A model generated the notes under the pieces. That model was not told where the DNA came from, did no database searches, and saw nothing but the letters and a program-made list of their open reading frames with translations. From Acidobacteriota bacterium (GTDB lineage Bacteria; Acidobacteriota; Blastocatellia; Pyrinomonadales; Pyrinomonadaceae), in assembly GCA_019239425.1 (NCBI GenBank), contig JAFAZX010000005.1, forward strand, positions 62,001 through 126,000: a stretch of DNA of 64,000 nt. Direction: 5' to 3'. The number at the start of each line of letters is the position of its first letter. Position 1 is the first letter of the stretch. Shown here piece after piece: positions 24,501 through 33,145 of the stretch. The translations under genes and the position numbers were made by a program.

Positions 24501-26494
24501 CTGGCCGAGACGGTGTAGGAGCCGGGCGCGACGTTGACCGAGAAGTTGCCCGAGGCGTCGGTCACGCGCGAGTGGCCGTCGGAGACCTGCACGAGCGCTC
24601 CCGCCACGGGCAGGCCCGTCGCGCAGTTCGTGATCTGGCCGGTGATGGTGCCCTGCGCGGGCGCCGTGCAGGTCGGGAACTTGAAGCTGCCGATGCGCGT
24701 CACCCAGCCGGCGGCCGAAGAGGCCTGGCTCGCGGCCGTGTAGTACTCGGTCGTGAACCAGAAGGTGCAGTCGTCCGTCGGGTCGACGTTCATCGAGCTG
24801 TAGTCGCCCCAGCGGCCCGACGAGTGGGTCTGGACGCCGGTGCCCGCGACGAGCGTGGTCTCGCCCAGCGTCAGCTGGTTCGCGGGGTCGCCCGCGAGGC
24901 GGCCGTTGTAGCGGATGGAGGGCTGGACGGTCGTGCTCGAAACGCTGTAGCCGACGGCGAGGTTGCCCTGGTTGTCCATCGCGGCCGAGGGCATCCAGCG
25001 GTTGTTGGTGTCGGGCGCGAAGGTCGCCTGCTCGGGGACGGTGAAGTTGCCGCCCGGAAGCTGACGCCGCAGCTCGTAGTAGCGCACGGCGCCCTGGTGG
25101 CCGGCGGCCGTCGTCGGCGTCGCGCCGACGTTGACCGCGTGCGAGATGACGAGCGACTCGTAGCCGCCGAAGTTGCGGTACTGCATCCGGTTCATGAGGC
25201 GGTCTTGAATCGCGTCGAGCGCGATACCCGGCGCGGGCTGCTCGATGATGTTGCGGCCCGAGGGCGCGCGCGGGTCGAAGGCCGCGACGGCCAGCGGGCT
25301 ATCGGCGCGCTGCGTGAAGGTCGAGGAGGCCGGGGTCGTGAAGTTCGGCTTGAACTCCCAGATGACCATCGCGTCCGCGGGGTCGCCGAACTCGTTCGCG
25401 GTGAACTGCGCGAAGTAGCCGGGCGCGCCCGCGGGCGGGGCGACGAGGCCGTCGGCGTCGGCCGGCAACATGCCGCCGTCGTTCGCGGCGAGGTCGAAGT
25501 AGACGAAGTTGGCGGCGGGGTCGCCGACGAGCATCTTCTGGCGGTTGAAGGCGAAGACGCCAGCGCCCAGGAAGGCCGTGCCCGCCTGGTTGAACTGGTT
25601 GTCCGTCATGTAGTAGGCGTCCGGGTAGATGCCGAAGTGCGGGTAGTCGTTGAACTTGTTGTTCGGCATCGCGAAGTCGTAGACGTAGTACTGCCCGGCG
25701 GGGTTCCCCGTCTTCGACACGGCGATGCACTGGTGCGTGTTCGGGTTGGCGGTCGTGGAGAACTGGCTGATCATCCAGCGGTCGGCCAGCTCGTCGTAGA
25801 GGACGATGGGGTCGCCGTCGTTGGTCGTGCGGCAGACGTTGCCCGCGGGCAGCGCCGTGAAGAGCGTGCTGATGAGGAAGGGGTTGCCGACCGGCGTCCC
25901 GTTCTTCTGGAAGATGCGGGCCAGCGTGTTGACCGTCTGCACGTAGTGGTTGGGGCCGACGTCGCCGTTGGTGTCGGGCGGGAGCACGCGGCCGAGGCCG
26001 CCGAAGGCGGCGTTCGCGTTGTCGGCGTTGCTGATGCCGTCGAAGCTGTTGATGGCGGCCGGCGCGAGCGCCGTCGGGGCGGACGGCGCGGAGAGTTGGA
26101 GCGCGCCGTCGCGGTCGCCGGGGATGCCCGCGACCGGCTCGCGCAGCACCTCGTTGTCGCGGACGACGATCTTGCCGGGGTCGACCACGTCGGTGCCCGG
26201 CCCCTTGTCGGGTTCGAGCTCGGCGACGGGGCGCGTCACGGCGAAGGCGACGGCCTCGCCGGAGACGGGAACCAGCGGCTCCTCCTGTCGCAGGGGTGAG
26301 CTTCTGCGCGCGGCCCTGTGCTGTGACTTGGCCGCGCGGGACTTGTCGGACTTGTTCTTCGCGGGGGCGCCGCGATCTTCTTCGGCGCGGATGGGGCCGC
26401 GCCGCCCGCCGCGCTGGGCCGAGACGCCAGGAAGAATGGCGAGGGCGGCCAGAGCGAGGCAGGTCAGCAAGAACCAGATGTGCCTTCTCTTCAT
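21596..26494 (-). CDS. Giant secreted surface protein with P-domains and HYR repeats
   Basis: Exported protein of 1632 aa (signal MKRRHIWFLLTCLALAALAI to about VSA). After a basic disordered lead, residues about 150-620 form a large domain with PPDTNGDVGPNHYVQ, DRWMISQFST and SSGRWGDYSSMNVDP, typical of secreted propeller-like proteins. A carboxypeptidase-regulatory-like domain follows (GTITGQITNCATGLPVAGAL), then two blocks of a CARDB-like domain paired with a proprotein-convertase P-domain (LNHTFDGDLVISLVHPDGT and LNHTFPDDIDVLLVGPGGQ), then three or four HYR domains (ITAPPNVVVSAPAGSC). It is probably exported and surface-displayed, with adhesive or matrix roles. No protease domain is present, although P-domains usually accompany proteases. 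Confidence 0.9.
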   Translation of the reverse strand: MKRRHIWFLLTCLALAALAILPGVSAQRGGRRGPIRAEEDRGAPAKNKSDKSRAAKSQHRAARRSSPLRQEEPLVPVSGEAVAFAVTRPVAELEPDKGPGTDVVDPGKIVVRDNEVLREPVAGIPGDRDGALQLSAPSAPTALAPAAINSFDGISNADNANAAFGGLGRVLPPDTNGDVGPNHYVQTVNTLARIFQKNGTPVGNPFLISTLFTALPAGNVCRTTNDGDPIVLYDELADRWMISQFSTTANPNTHQCIAVSKTGNPAGQYYVYDFAMPNNKFNDYPHFGIYPDAYYMTDNQFNQAGTAFLGAGVFAFNRQKMLVGDPAANFVYFDLAANDGGMLPADADGLVAPPAGAPGYFAQFTANEFGDPADAMVIWEFKPNFTTPASSTFTQRADSPLAVAAFDPRAPSGRNIIEQPAPGIALDAIQDRLMNRMQYRNFGGYESLVISHAVNVGATPTTAAGHQGAVRYYELRRQLPGGNFTVPEQATFAPDTNNRWMPSAAMDNQGNLAVGYSVSSTTVQPSIRYNGRLAGDPANQLTLGETTLVAGTGVQTHSSGRWGDYSSMNVDPTDDCTFWFTTEYYTAASQASSAAGWVTRIGSFKFPTCTAPAQGTITGQITNCATGLPVAGALVQVSDGHSRVTDASGNFSVNVAPGSYTVSASAAGFGSLTPANVSVTNGNTSNVNLCLSGIPSVQTAGTAITGESCAPADNALSPGETVTLNFGLKNTGTGNTSNLVATLQPTGGVTSPSGPQNYGVLVAGGPTVNQPFTFTVDPSVACGGVVTATLQLQDGATNLGTVNFTLTAGALGASATNTYGTGNITVAIPDSSSVDIPINVVNTGSVTDVNVKVRLNHTFDGDLVISLVHPDGTVVPLSNNRGSSGDNYGTGANDCSGTPTVFDDSAAGSISGGVSPFSGSFKPDSPLAAFNGKPSNGTWKLRIADTAALDTGTVGCVQLEIKRQKFVCCGSFGPPLMEAAPPAVLLAESAAPANNAPDPDETVTMNFPIRNIGDGPTTNLVATLLPTGGVAAPSGPQTFGVVQPDGVAVARPFTFVAQGNCGDFITATLHLQDGATDLGNVTYTIRLGTLTTTTSSFSNAAPILIPAGAPTTTSGSANPYPSVINVSGVSGAVSKVTVQLKQLNHTFPDDIDVLLVGPGGQKLLLMSDTSGTNDFVNTNLTFDDAAANSLSDSGANPSGTYRPTNFGTGDTFAAPAPAGPYPDPQLLSVFNGLSGTNVNGQWRLFVTDDVSGDVGNINGGWTLNISSSAPSCVVQACTLNQPADVTVNNDPNSCGANVTYPTPTFSGSCGVVTTNHPSGSFFPVGTTPVTVTGRRADNSTTTTTFNVTVVDAEDPTIAAPPAVSRNTGPGATSCGTVISDTDLGSPTASDNCAFSVTRTGVPAGNLFPVGTTVVTYKVTDASGRTATATQNVTVIDNTPPTITAPPNVVVSAPAGSCFANVNPGTPSANDNCAFSVAGTRGDSQPLTATYPVGTTTITWTVTDASGNTATATQTVKVNDVTAPTLGSVTATPNSLWPPNHQMENVTLSYSTSDSCPSSCSVSVTSNEPVNGMGDGDTAPDWVILSPTLVQLRSERAGGGSGRVYTITVTCTDGSGNSTSKSTTVSVPHSQKK

Positions 26495-27217
26495 ATCGGG
26501 TCTCTCCTCTGAATAAAGGGGCGAAACAGCGCGGCCGCTTTGGGGCGGGCCGCGCTACCTACTCAGGGCAAAAATCAACTATCGACGGCCGTACTTCGAC
26601 CGCAGACAGCTCTCCCGGGAGGACGGATGGGGCAAGGGGACAGAACGCCAGGCGTATCCTCTCCGAACTGTTATTGCTTAATGCGTTGAGGTGGGCGCCG
26701 TACGGCCCGAGATTGCTTACGGCCGGGACAAGAGTCTGGGCGTAGACTTGCGGTAGGTGAATCCACCGTCAAGCCAAACAGTCCATCCAAATGGAGCGGG
26801 CCGGACTATATGCCTCTTCGGGCGATTCAGTCAATGCCTAATTTGTCCGAAACAGTAGGCAGCAGGCAGTAGGCAGATGGCAGTACGCTCCGCGTTAAGC
26901 GTGTTACAGGATTAACTCAGAGGTTCAGGCAGCAGGGCTCTTAACTGCCATCTGCCTACTGCTCCCCTCCCATTCAATAAATGTTATTGAATAAGAAAGT
27001 GGCATCCATAAACGTCAAGTTCGGGCGGGGCTCGAACGCAGGGGCGAAGTCTTAACCTCACGAACATTCGAGACTTAGGCGAGAGTGCCGAGAGGCGGCA
27101 TGGGCGTTGCCCAAGTCTTCGCGCGGCCGAACTCTCCCCAGAGGGTGATGCGTGGCGAGACGGCGCGTGGAAAGGGCCGCGCGCGCCTCCGTCGCACACA
27201 ACGCGTAAGGAGTCGAT
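26495..27217. other. 723-nt divergent region
   Basis: Lies between two divergently transcribed surface-protein genes, so both promoters should be here. Besides the heptamer inverted repeat at 26853-26961 it holds a small AT-rich hairpin (ATTCAATA 26972-26979 with 26985-26992). No ORF with coding character is seen. Confidence 0.6.
26853..26961. repeat. Heptamer inverted repeat, GGCAGTA family, copy 1
   Basis: Left arm 26853-26885 is made of 7-nt units CAGTAGG, CAGCAGG and CAGATGG; right arm 26944-26961 is shorter. The inner ~60 nt (starting CGCTCCGCGTTAAGCG) is clearly homologous to the reverse complement of the inner segment of the element at 44481-44605. Confidence 0.9.
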
Positions 27218-30200
27218 ATGGCAAGGATAAAATTCAAAGTCGTGTTCCTGGCCGCGCTGCTCGTCGTCGCCTTCAGCGCGACCGCGTTCGCGCAGCTCGA
27301 GACCGGGCAGATCACGGGGCGCATCACAGACCCGAACGGCGCGGTCGTGCCCGGCGCCGCCGTCGCCGTCAAGTCGGTCGAGACCGGCGCCGAGCGCACG
27401 GCGACCGCCGACGAGGAGGGCGTCTACTCCGTCACGAACCTGCTGCCCGGCCTCTACGACGTGAGCGTGACGGCGCAGAACTTCGCCAAGTCAACGCAGC
27501 GCGTGCAGGTCACCGTCGGCGCGCGGGCCTCGCTCGACACGCAGCTCTCCGTGACCGCGATCCAGGGCGAGACCGTGGACGTGGTCGCCGGCTCGGGCGT
27601 CGAGGTCAACACGCAGACCCAGGAGCTCTCGACCGTCGTCTCGGGCGAGCAGATTCGCGAGCTGCCGACCATCACGCGCAACCCCTACAACCTCGTCCAG
27701 CTCTCGGGCAACGCGCAGACCGACGACCCCTCGACCTCGCAGAACGACACGGCGGGGACTTCGACCTACCGCGGCGCGGGCGCGTCGCTCAACGGGCAGC
27801 GCGCCGCTTCGACCAACATCCTGCTCGACGGCGCCGACAACAACAACTCCTACACGGCGACCGTCGGCCAGCTCATCCCGCTCGACTCGGTGCAGGAGTT
27901 CCGCGTCGTCACTTCGAACTTCTCGGCCGAGTACGGCCGCGCCTCGGGCGGCGTCGTCAACGTCGCGACGCGCGCCGGCAGTAACGACTTCCACGGGACG
28001 GCCTACGCCTTCAACCGCATCTCGAAGCTCGCGTCGAACGGCTTCGACAACAACGCCAAGGGGCTCGAGCGCGGCGTCTTCGCGCGCAACCAGTTCGGCT
28101 ACTCGGCCGGCGGGCGCATCCTGCGCGACAAGCTCTTCTTCTTCAACTCGACCGAGTGGATTCGCGTGCGCTCGAACGGCCCCGTCACGGTCTACGTGCC
28201 GACCTCGGAGCTGATCGCGGCGTCGGCGGCGAACACGCGCGCCTTCTTCGCCAACTACCCGCTCGCGGCCACGCCGACGGGCCGCGTGAGCACGCTCGGC
28301 GACCTCGGCATCACCGTCCCCGGCCTCGCCTCCTCGACCCCCGCCTACCGCGAGGTCGCCTACACCCTCCCGACCGACCTCGGCGGCGGCTTCCCGCAGA
28401 ACGACCTCCAGACCGTGTCGCGCATCGACTGGAACCTGTCCGACAAGACGCAGGTCTACGGCCGCTACGCGTTGCAGAACACGGATCTCTTCGAGGGCAC
28501 GAACGCCAACAGCCCGTACCAGGGCTTCAACACGGGGACGTTCGCCTTCAACCAGAACGCGATGCTCTCGGCGACGCACACCTTCTCGCAGAACCTCGTC
28601 TCGCAGTCGAAGCTCGCCTTCGCGCGCGTCAACACGGGGTCGCCCCTGGGCGAGCAGCCCGTGGGGCCGACGCTCTACCTGGCGGCCACGCGGCAGAACG
28701 TTAACGGCGTGCTGGTCGGCCTGCCCGGCTACCTGCCGTTCAACCCCGGCAGCGCCATCCCCGCGCAGGGGCCGACCAACACCTGGCAGTTCTACCAGGA
28801 CTTGAACTACCAGAGGGGCAACCACCAGTTCCGCTTCGGCGGCTCCCTCTTCTACATCCAGCAGAACCGGAGCTTCGGCGCCTTCCAGAACTCGGTGCAG
28901 ACGCTCGGCACCAACCTCGCGACGGGGACGGCCAACCTCGTCGCCGGCCAGCTCTTCAACTTCCGCGTGGCCGTCGACCCGCAGGGGCACTTCCCCGGCC
29001 AGACCGCCACGACGCCGCTCGCCGAGCCGAGCTTCATCCGCTACAACCGCTACAACGAGTGGGCGGCCTACTTCAACGACGCCTGGCGCGCCCGCCCGGG
29101 CCTGACGCTTAACCTCGGCCTGCGCTACGAGTACTTCGGCGTGCAGCACAACAAGTTCCCCGAGCTCGACTCGAACTTCTACTTCGGCTCGGGCAGCACG
29201 CTGCAAGAGCGCATCCGCAACGGCAGCGTGCAGGTCGCCGGCAACAGCCCCGTGGGCGGCCTGTGGGCGCCCGACAAGAACAACTTCGCGCCGCGCGTCG
29301 GGTTCGCCTGGGACGTGACGGGCGACGGCCGCACCTCCTTGCGCGGCGGCTACGGCGTCTCCTACGAGCGCAACTTCGGCAACGTCACCTTCAACGTCAT
29401 CCAGAACCCGCCGAGCCAGGCCGTCATCTCGATCACGGCCGGCACGACGCCGGGGTTCGCGTCCATCCCGCTCTCGCTCAACAACCTCGGCCCCGTCGCG
29501 GGCAGCGGCCAGACCATCCGCCTCCCCGAGACCTCCCTGCGCCACGTCCGCGAGGACATTCGCAACGCCTACGCGCACTTCTGGAGCGCCGCCTTCGAGC
29601 GCGAGATGGGGCGCGGCACCGTGGCCTCGGTCGAGTACTCGGGCTCGGCCGGCCGTTCGCTCTACTCGCTTGAGAACATCAACCGTCAGGGTTACGGCCC
29701 GGTCTACCTGGGCGGCAACGCGACGACGCCGACCGGCGGCAGCTCCTCGCGGCTGAACGGGCAGTACGGCGACATCAACTCGCGCGGCAACAACGGCTAC
29801 TCGAACTACAACGCGCTCATCGTCGGGATGGAGAGCAACAACTTCCGCAACAAGGGCCTTCAGTTCACGGCCCGCTACACCTTCTCGTCGGCCAAGGACA
29901 ACTTGAGTTCGACCTTCTCCGACGCCAACTACAACTACAACCTCGGGCTGCTCGACCCGTTCGACCCGAAGCTCGACTACGGCTACGCGGACTTCGACGC
30001 GCGCCACCGTTTCACAAGCAGCTTCGCGTACGAGGTGCCCTACTTCGGCGGGGGCAACGGCGTGGCGCGGCAACTGCTCGGCGGCTGGACGCTGACCGGC
30101 ATCTTCAACGCGCGGACGGGAAACCCGTTCACGGTCTGGGACTGCACGACCGGCGTGCTCAACACGTGCACCCGCTTTATCCCCGGCGGCGCGCTGAGCC

Positions 30201-30607
30201 TGAGCGGCGACGGCAACCCGCCGACCTCGCGCGACGCGAGCGGCCGTCCCGTCGCGAACTCGTTCGACCTCATCCCGCTGCCGACCTCGGTGCTCTTCAC
30301 GAACCCGATTGCCCACAACGGAGCGGTCGGGCCGTTCCCGGCCGAGATGACGCGGCGCAACGCGTTCCGCGGCCCCGGCTACTGGAACATGGACGCGGGC
30401 CTCTACAAGCGGATCAGGTTCAACGAGAAGTACAGCCTGCAACTCCGCTTCGAAGCCTTCAACGTCTTCAACCACGCGAACCTCTTCGTGGACGTGAACA
30501 ACCTGGACGCCAGCGGCACGAACGCCGTCACGGCGCTGCGCGGGGTCTTCCCCTCCGGCAACCTCGAGCGGCGCAACGTGCAGCTCGCGGCCAAGTTCGT
30601 CTTCTGA
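27218..30607 (+). CDS. Oar-like TonB-dependent outer-membrane receptor
   Basis: Outer-membrane beta-barrel of 1129 aa of the type abundant in Acidobacteriota. Signal peptide MARIKFKVVFLAALLVVAFS to FAQ; a carboxypeptidase-regulatory-like domain (residues about 28-110, GQITGRITDPNGAVVPGAAV); a plug domain (about 120-250, with LNGQRAASTNILLDGADNNN and VQEFRVVTSNFSAEYGRASG); then a long barrel ending in the aromatic KFVF. TAAGGAG lies 6 nt before the ATG. Such receptors import large substrates with TonB energy; the ligand is unknown. A rho-independent terminator follows. Confidence 0.95.
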   Translation: MARIKFKVVFLAALLVVAFSATAFAQLETGQITGRITDPNGAVVPGAAVAVKSVETGAERTATADEEGVYSVTNLLPGLYDVSVTAQNFAKSTQRVQVTVGARASLDTQLSVTAIQGETVDVVAGSGVEVNTQTQELSTVVSGEQIRELPTITRNPYNLVQLSGNAQTDDPSTSQNDTAGTSTYRGAGASLNGQRAASTNILLDGADNNNSYTATVGQLIPLDSVQEFRVVTSNFSAEYGRASGGVVNVATRAGSNDFHGTAYAFNRISKLASNGFDNNAKGLERGVFARNQFGYSAGGRILRDKLFFFNSTEWIRVRSNGPVTVYVPTSELIAASAANTRAFFANYPLAATPTGRVSTLGDLGITVPGLASSTPAYREVAYTLPTDLGGGFPQNDLQTVSRIDWNLSDKTQVYGRYALQNTDLFEGTNANSPYQGFNTGTFAFNQNAMLSATHTFSQNLVSQSKLAFARVNTGSPLGEQPVGPTLYLAATRQNVNGVLVGLPGYLPFNPGSAIPAQGPTNTWQFYQDLNYQRGNHQFRFGGSLFYIQQNRSFGAFQNSVQTLGTNLATGTANLVAGQLFNFRVAVDPQGHFPGQTATTPLAEPSFIRYNRYNEWAAYFNDAWRARPGLTLNLGLRYEYFGVQHNKFPELDSNFYFGSGSTLQERIRNGSVQVAGNSPVGGLWAPDKNNFAPRVGFAWDVTGDGRTSLRGGYGVSYERNFGNVTFNVIQNPPSQAVISITAGTTPGFASIPLSLNNLGPVAGSGQTIRLPETSLRHVREDIRNAYAHFWSAAFEREMGRGTVASVEYSGSAGRSLYSLENINRQGYGPVYLGGNATTPTGGSSSRLNGQYGDINSRGNNGYSNYNALIVGMESNNFRNKGLQFTARYTFSSAKDNLSSTFSDANYNYNLGLLDPFDPKLDYGYADFDARHRFTSSFAYEVPYFGGGNGVARQLLGGWTLTGIFNARTGNPFTVWDCTTGVLNTCTRFIPGGALSLSGDGNPPTSRDASGRPVANSFDLIPLPTSVLFTNPIAHNGAVGPFPAEMTRRNAFRGPGYWNMDAGLYKRIRFNEKYSLQLRFEAFNVFNHANLFVDVNNLDASGTNAVTALRGVFPSGNLERRNVQLAAKFVF

Positions 30608-30635
30608 CCTTCGTTCACCCGAAGGTCTTTTCCAA

Positions 30636-30675
30636 GGGGAGCCCCACGCGGGTGGCTCCCCTCCTTTTTATTTTT
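30636..30675 (+). terminator. Rho-independent terminator of the TonB-receptor gene
   Basis: A 9-bp stem AGGGGAGCC (30636-30644) pairs with 30654-30662, followed by CCTTTTTATTTTT. It is placed 29 nt after the stop codon. Confidence 0.85.
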
Positions 30676-30695
30676 AGCCGTCGGCTTTTAGCTGT
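30672..30695 (+). repeat. Single-arm heptamer array TTTTAGC-CGTCGGC-TTTTAGC
   Basis: Three consecutive 7-nt units with the first and third identical, ending just before the GAGGGGA ribosome site of the next gene. It has the unit length of the inverted repeats elsewhere but no partner arm, so it may be a decayed element. Confidence 0.55.
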
Positions 30696-30706
30696 GAGGG
30701 GAAGCG

Positions 30707-31648
30707 ATGCGGAGCAGGACTTTCACCCGCCTTGGTCTCGCGGTGTTGGCGTTGAGCCTCTGCGCGGCCGCGCAGGCGCAGGACAACGGGAGCCTGCCGG
30801 ACGCGGGCGACACGCTGGGCACGGGCGGGCGCCACATGATAGAGGGGCGCGTCTACCTGCCTTCGGGGCGCAAGCTCGACCGGCGTTTGCGCGTGCGCCT
30901 CTCGGGCGTGCGCGGCGGCGAGAACTCGACGCTCACGGACGACAACGGTGCCTTCGCCTTCCGCCGCCTGTCGGCCGGCACATACACCGTGACGGTCGAG
31001 GGCGGCAACGAGTTCGAGACGGCGTCGGAGAACGTCGACGTCTTCGACGGCCCGCGCCGCACGGATCAGCCGGGCCAGGTCTACAGCGTGCAGCTTCGTC
31101 TGGAAGAGAAGCGCGCCGCGGCCGAACCGAAGCGCGCGGGCGTCGTCAGCGCCGCGCCGGACGCCCTGGCGGCCGAGGTGCGCGCGCACAACGAGAAGGC
31201 GCTCGAAGCGTCGGCGGCCGGCGACCACAAGCGCGCGCTGAAGGAGTTGGAGGCCGCCGTCAAGCTCGCGCCCGACCAGCCCGTGCTGCGCATCAACTAC
31301 GGCATCCTGCTCATCCGCCAGAAGAAGTACAAAGAGGCCGAAGAGCAGCTCGCGCGAGCCGTCGCCCTCGACGACAAGAACGCCGCGGCGCGCGTCCACC
31401 ACGGCCACGCGCTCATCCGCCTGAACCGCGGCGCCGAGGCCGAGACAGAACTGCTCGCGGCCGTCAAACTCGGCGGCACCTCGGTCGCGCTCGCGCACCG
31501 CTACCTCGGCGCGCTCTACGTCGAGCGCGGCGACGACGCGCGCGCCGCCGCCGCGCTCGAACAGTACCTGCGCCTCGCGCCCGACGCCGCCGACGCCGCA
31601 CAGGTTCGCGGTGTGCTCTCCGGCCTCAAGCCGCAGAAAAAGAATTAA
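30707..31648 (+). CDS. Secreted TPR protein with N-terminal beta-sandwich domain
   Basis: Exported protein of 313 aa; signal peptide MRSRTFTRLGLAVLALSLCA to QAQ. Residues about 45-120 form a carboxypeptidase-regulatory-like beta-sandwich (MIEGRVYLPSGRKLDRRLRV, TLTDDNGAFAFRRLSAGTYT). From about 165 on there are four tetratricopeptide repeats (AHNEKALEASAAGDHKRAL, LLIRQKKYKEAEEQL). GAGGGGA precedes the ATG by 5 nt. It follows the TonB receptor but is separated from it by a terminator. It probably acts as an envelope scaffold; the partner is unknown. Confidence 0.9.
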   Translation: MRSRTFTRLGLAVLALSLCAAAQAQDNGSLPDAGDTLGTGGRHMIEGRVYLPSGRKLDRRLRVRLSGVRGGENSTLTDDNGAFAFRRLSAGTYTVTVEGGNEFETASENVDVFDGPRRTDQPGQVYSVQLRLEEKRAAAEPKRAGVVSAAPDALAAEVRAHNEKALEASAAGDHKRALKELEAAVKLAPDQPVLRINYGILLIRQKKYKEAEEQLARAVALDDKNAAARVHHGHALIRLNRGAEAETELLAAVKLGGTSVALAHRYLGALYVERGDDARAAAALEQYLRLAPDAADAAQVRGVLSGLKPQKKN

Positions 31649-31733
31649 CCACAGAGACACAGAGACACAGCTAAGACAATTTGAAATTTCAAATGCTTAA
31701 AGCTGTGTCTCTGTGTCTCTGTGGTTAATTCTT
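31640..31733. repeat. Perfect 33-bp octamer inverted repeat, ACACAGAG family, copy 3
   Basis: Arms 31640-31672 and 31701-31733 are exact reverse complements around a 28-nt loop that itself contains a 16-nt palindrome (ATTTGAAATTTCAAAT). The last coding codons and TAA stop of the TPR gene (31646-31648) and the TAA stop of the convergent hydrolase gene (31725-31727) are both inside the arms. Confidence 0.96.
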
Positions 31734-33125
31734 TCCTTCGACGAGACGCTTGTATTCGGCGTCGCCGCGCAGAGATTCGAGGGCGGGCTCTTTCTCGACC
31801 GCGGCCGCGTCTTTGAAGCCGAGCTCGAAGGCTTTGCGGAGCGCGGCGAGCGCGCTCTTCCTGTCGGAGTTCTGTGCGTGCGCGACGGCCAGCTCGTAGA
31901 AGAGTTGAGGACTCTTCGAGGCAATCTCGGAGGCGACTTCGAGCGCGGCGACGACCTCTGCGGGGCGCGCGCGGCGCTGGCGTAACTCGCCGGCCGTCTC
32001 GTAGAAGTGGGCCGAGACCTGGTTGAGTGTTCGGCGGGCCACGCGCCGCTCGCCGGAGTCCGCTTCGGCCTGCGCCTTCGCGCGCAGGCTCTCGACGCGG
32101 TAGCGGAAGTCTGAGGCGGCCTGCACGCGCGACTCGAACTCGCCGCGCCGCTTCTCGACCAGTTCGAAGAGTTCAGAGACGAGCTGCTGCTGACGGCTCA
32201 ACTGCTCGGCCTCGTCCTTGAGCGCGGCCTTCACCTCTTTCGACGCGCCGAGCGCCGCGAACTTGCCTTCCGCCTCCGACACGTCGCGTAAGCCCCGGAA
32301 GTCGGCGGCCAGAGACTCGTAGGCTCTATAAGCCGCGTAAGGATTCGAAGCCTCTTCGAGCCGCCGCGCCTCCGCGAGCCTGCGCGCCCACGCGCCGGAC
32401 ATGAAGGCCTCGTCCTTCTGCCGCAGGCCGGACTTCAAAGCCTGCAGCTCCAACCACTCGACGGCCGCGGCGGCGACCGGCGGCGTCGGCCACGCGTGCC
32501 CGCCTTCGAAGCTCTCGAAGCGGTGCGTCGCGCCGAGCCGCGCGAACGTCGCGTCGAGCGTCTTCATCTCCGGAAAGTTGAAGTCGTCCACGCCGGCCGC
32601 GCCGAAGAGTGCGAAGGTGACGGGCGCGGCCGGCTGTACGTTCGGCGGGTAGCCCGCGCCCGCGGCGATGACGCCCGCGAGGCAGTGTCGGCAGAGCTGG
32701 TCGACCAGAATAGACTGCCGCGCCCCGCCCGAGAAGCCCGCCGCGTAGATTCTCCGCCCGTCCACGGCGAGCCGCGCCTGCGTGTCCGTGAACATCGACT
32801 GGGCCGCGTCGACCGAGTCGCGCACCGAGCCGTTGCGCGAGTTGTTCGAGCCGACGACGACCCACCCGAAGCGCTCGGCCGCCTCGCTGTAGAGCTTCAC
32901 GGGGACGGCGCCGCGCGCGAGCGGGTCGAAGCAGTAGAGCGTCGGCCAGCGCCGCTCGGGCGTGTAGTTCGAAGGGAGGTAGAGTGCGTACGTCTGCGCG
33001 GGGTCTTTGAGCGTCGCGACACGCTCGACGACCTGCCCGCGCGGGAGTTCTTCCGCCCGCGCGACGCAACAGAAGAGGCAGCACGCGACGAGCGCCAGGC
33101 TAAGCTTGACTATGTAATTTTGCAC
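31725..33125 (-). CDS. Secreted alpha/beta-hydrolase fused to helical repeat domain
   Basis: Protein of 466 aa. The start is taken as GTG at 33125, giving signal peptide MQNYIVKLSLALVACCLFCC to ARA; the longer frame to 33239 only translates the upstream repeat. Residues about 30-240 look like an alpha/beta-hydrolase of the esterase/PHB-depolymerase type: nucleophile in GFSGGARQS, and a late EGGHAWPTP supplying the catalytic His. About 250-466 is a helical, TPR-like domain ending SPQLFYELAVAHAQNSDRKS. This fusion of an exported hydrolase with a solenoid suggests a substrate- or partner-binding tail. The substrate is unknown. Confidence 0.82.
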   Translation of the reverse strand: MQNYIVKLSLALVACCLFCCVARAEELPRGQVVERVATLKDPAQTYALYLPSNYTPERRWPTLYCFDPLARGAVPVKLYSEAAERFGWVVVGSNNSRNGSVRDSVDAAQSMFTDTQARLAVDGRRIYAAGFSGGARQSILVDQLCRHCLAGVIAAGAGYPPNVQPAAPVTFALFGAAGVDDFNFPEMKTLDATFARLGATHRFESFEGGHAWPTPPVAAAAVEWLELQALKSGLRQKDEAFMSGAWARRLAEARRLEEASNPYAAYRAYESLAADFRGLRDVSEAEGKFAALGASKEVKAALKDEAEQLSRQQQLVSELFELVEKRRGEFESRVQAASDFRYRVESLRAKAQAEADSGERRVARRTLNQVSAHFYETAGELRQRRARPAEVVAALEVASEIASKSPQLFYELAVAHAQNSDRKSALAALRKAFELGFKDAAAVEKEPALESLRGDAEYKRLVEGKN

Positions 33126-33145
33126 GCCTATGTCACTCGGAGTTT

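Noticed and set aside
21611..26299. 1562-aa open frame opposite the giant surface protein
   Set aside because: It is an Arg/Gly/Val/Asp-rich shadow typical of the antisense strand of GC-rich genes, with no signal, motif or ribosome site; the minus-strand protein has clear domains.
27491..30475. 994-aa open frame opposite the TonB-dependent receptor
   Set aside because: Low-complexity antisense shadow; the plus-strand gene has signal peptide, plug, barrel and terminator.
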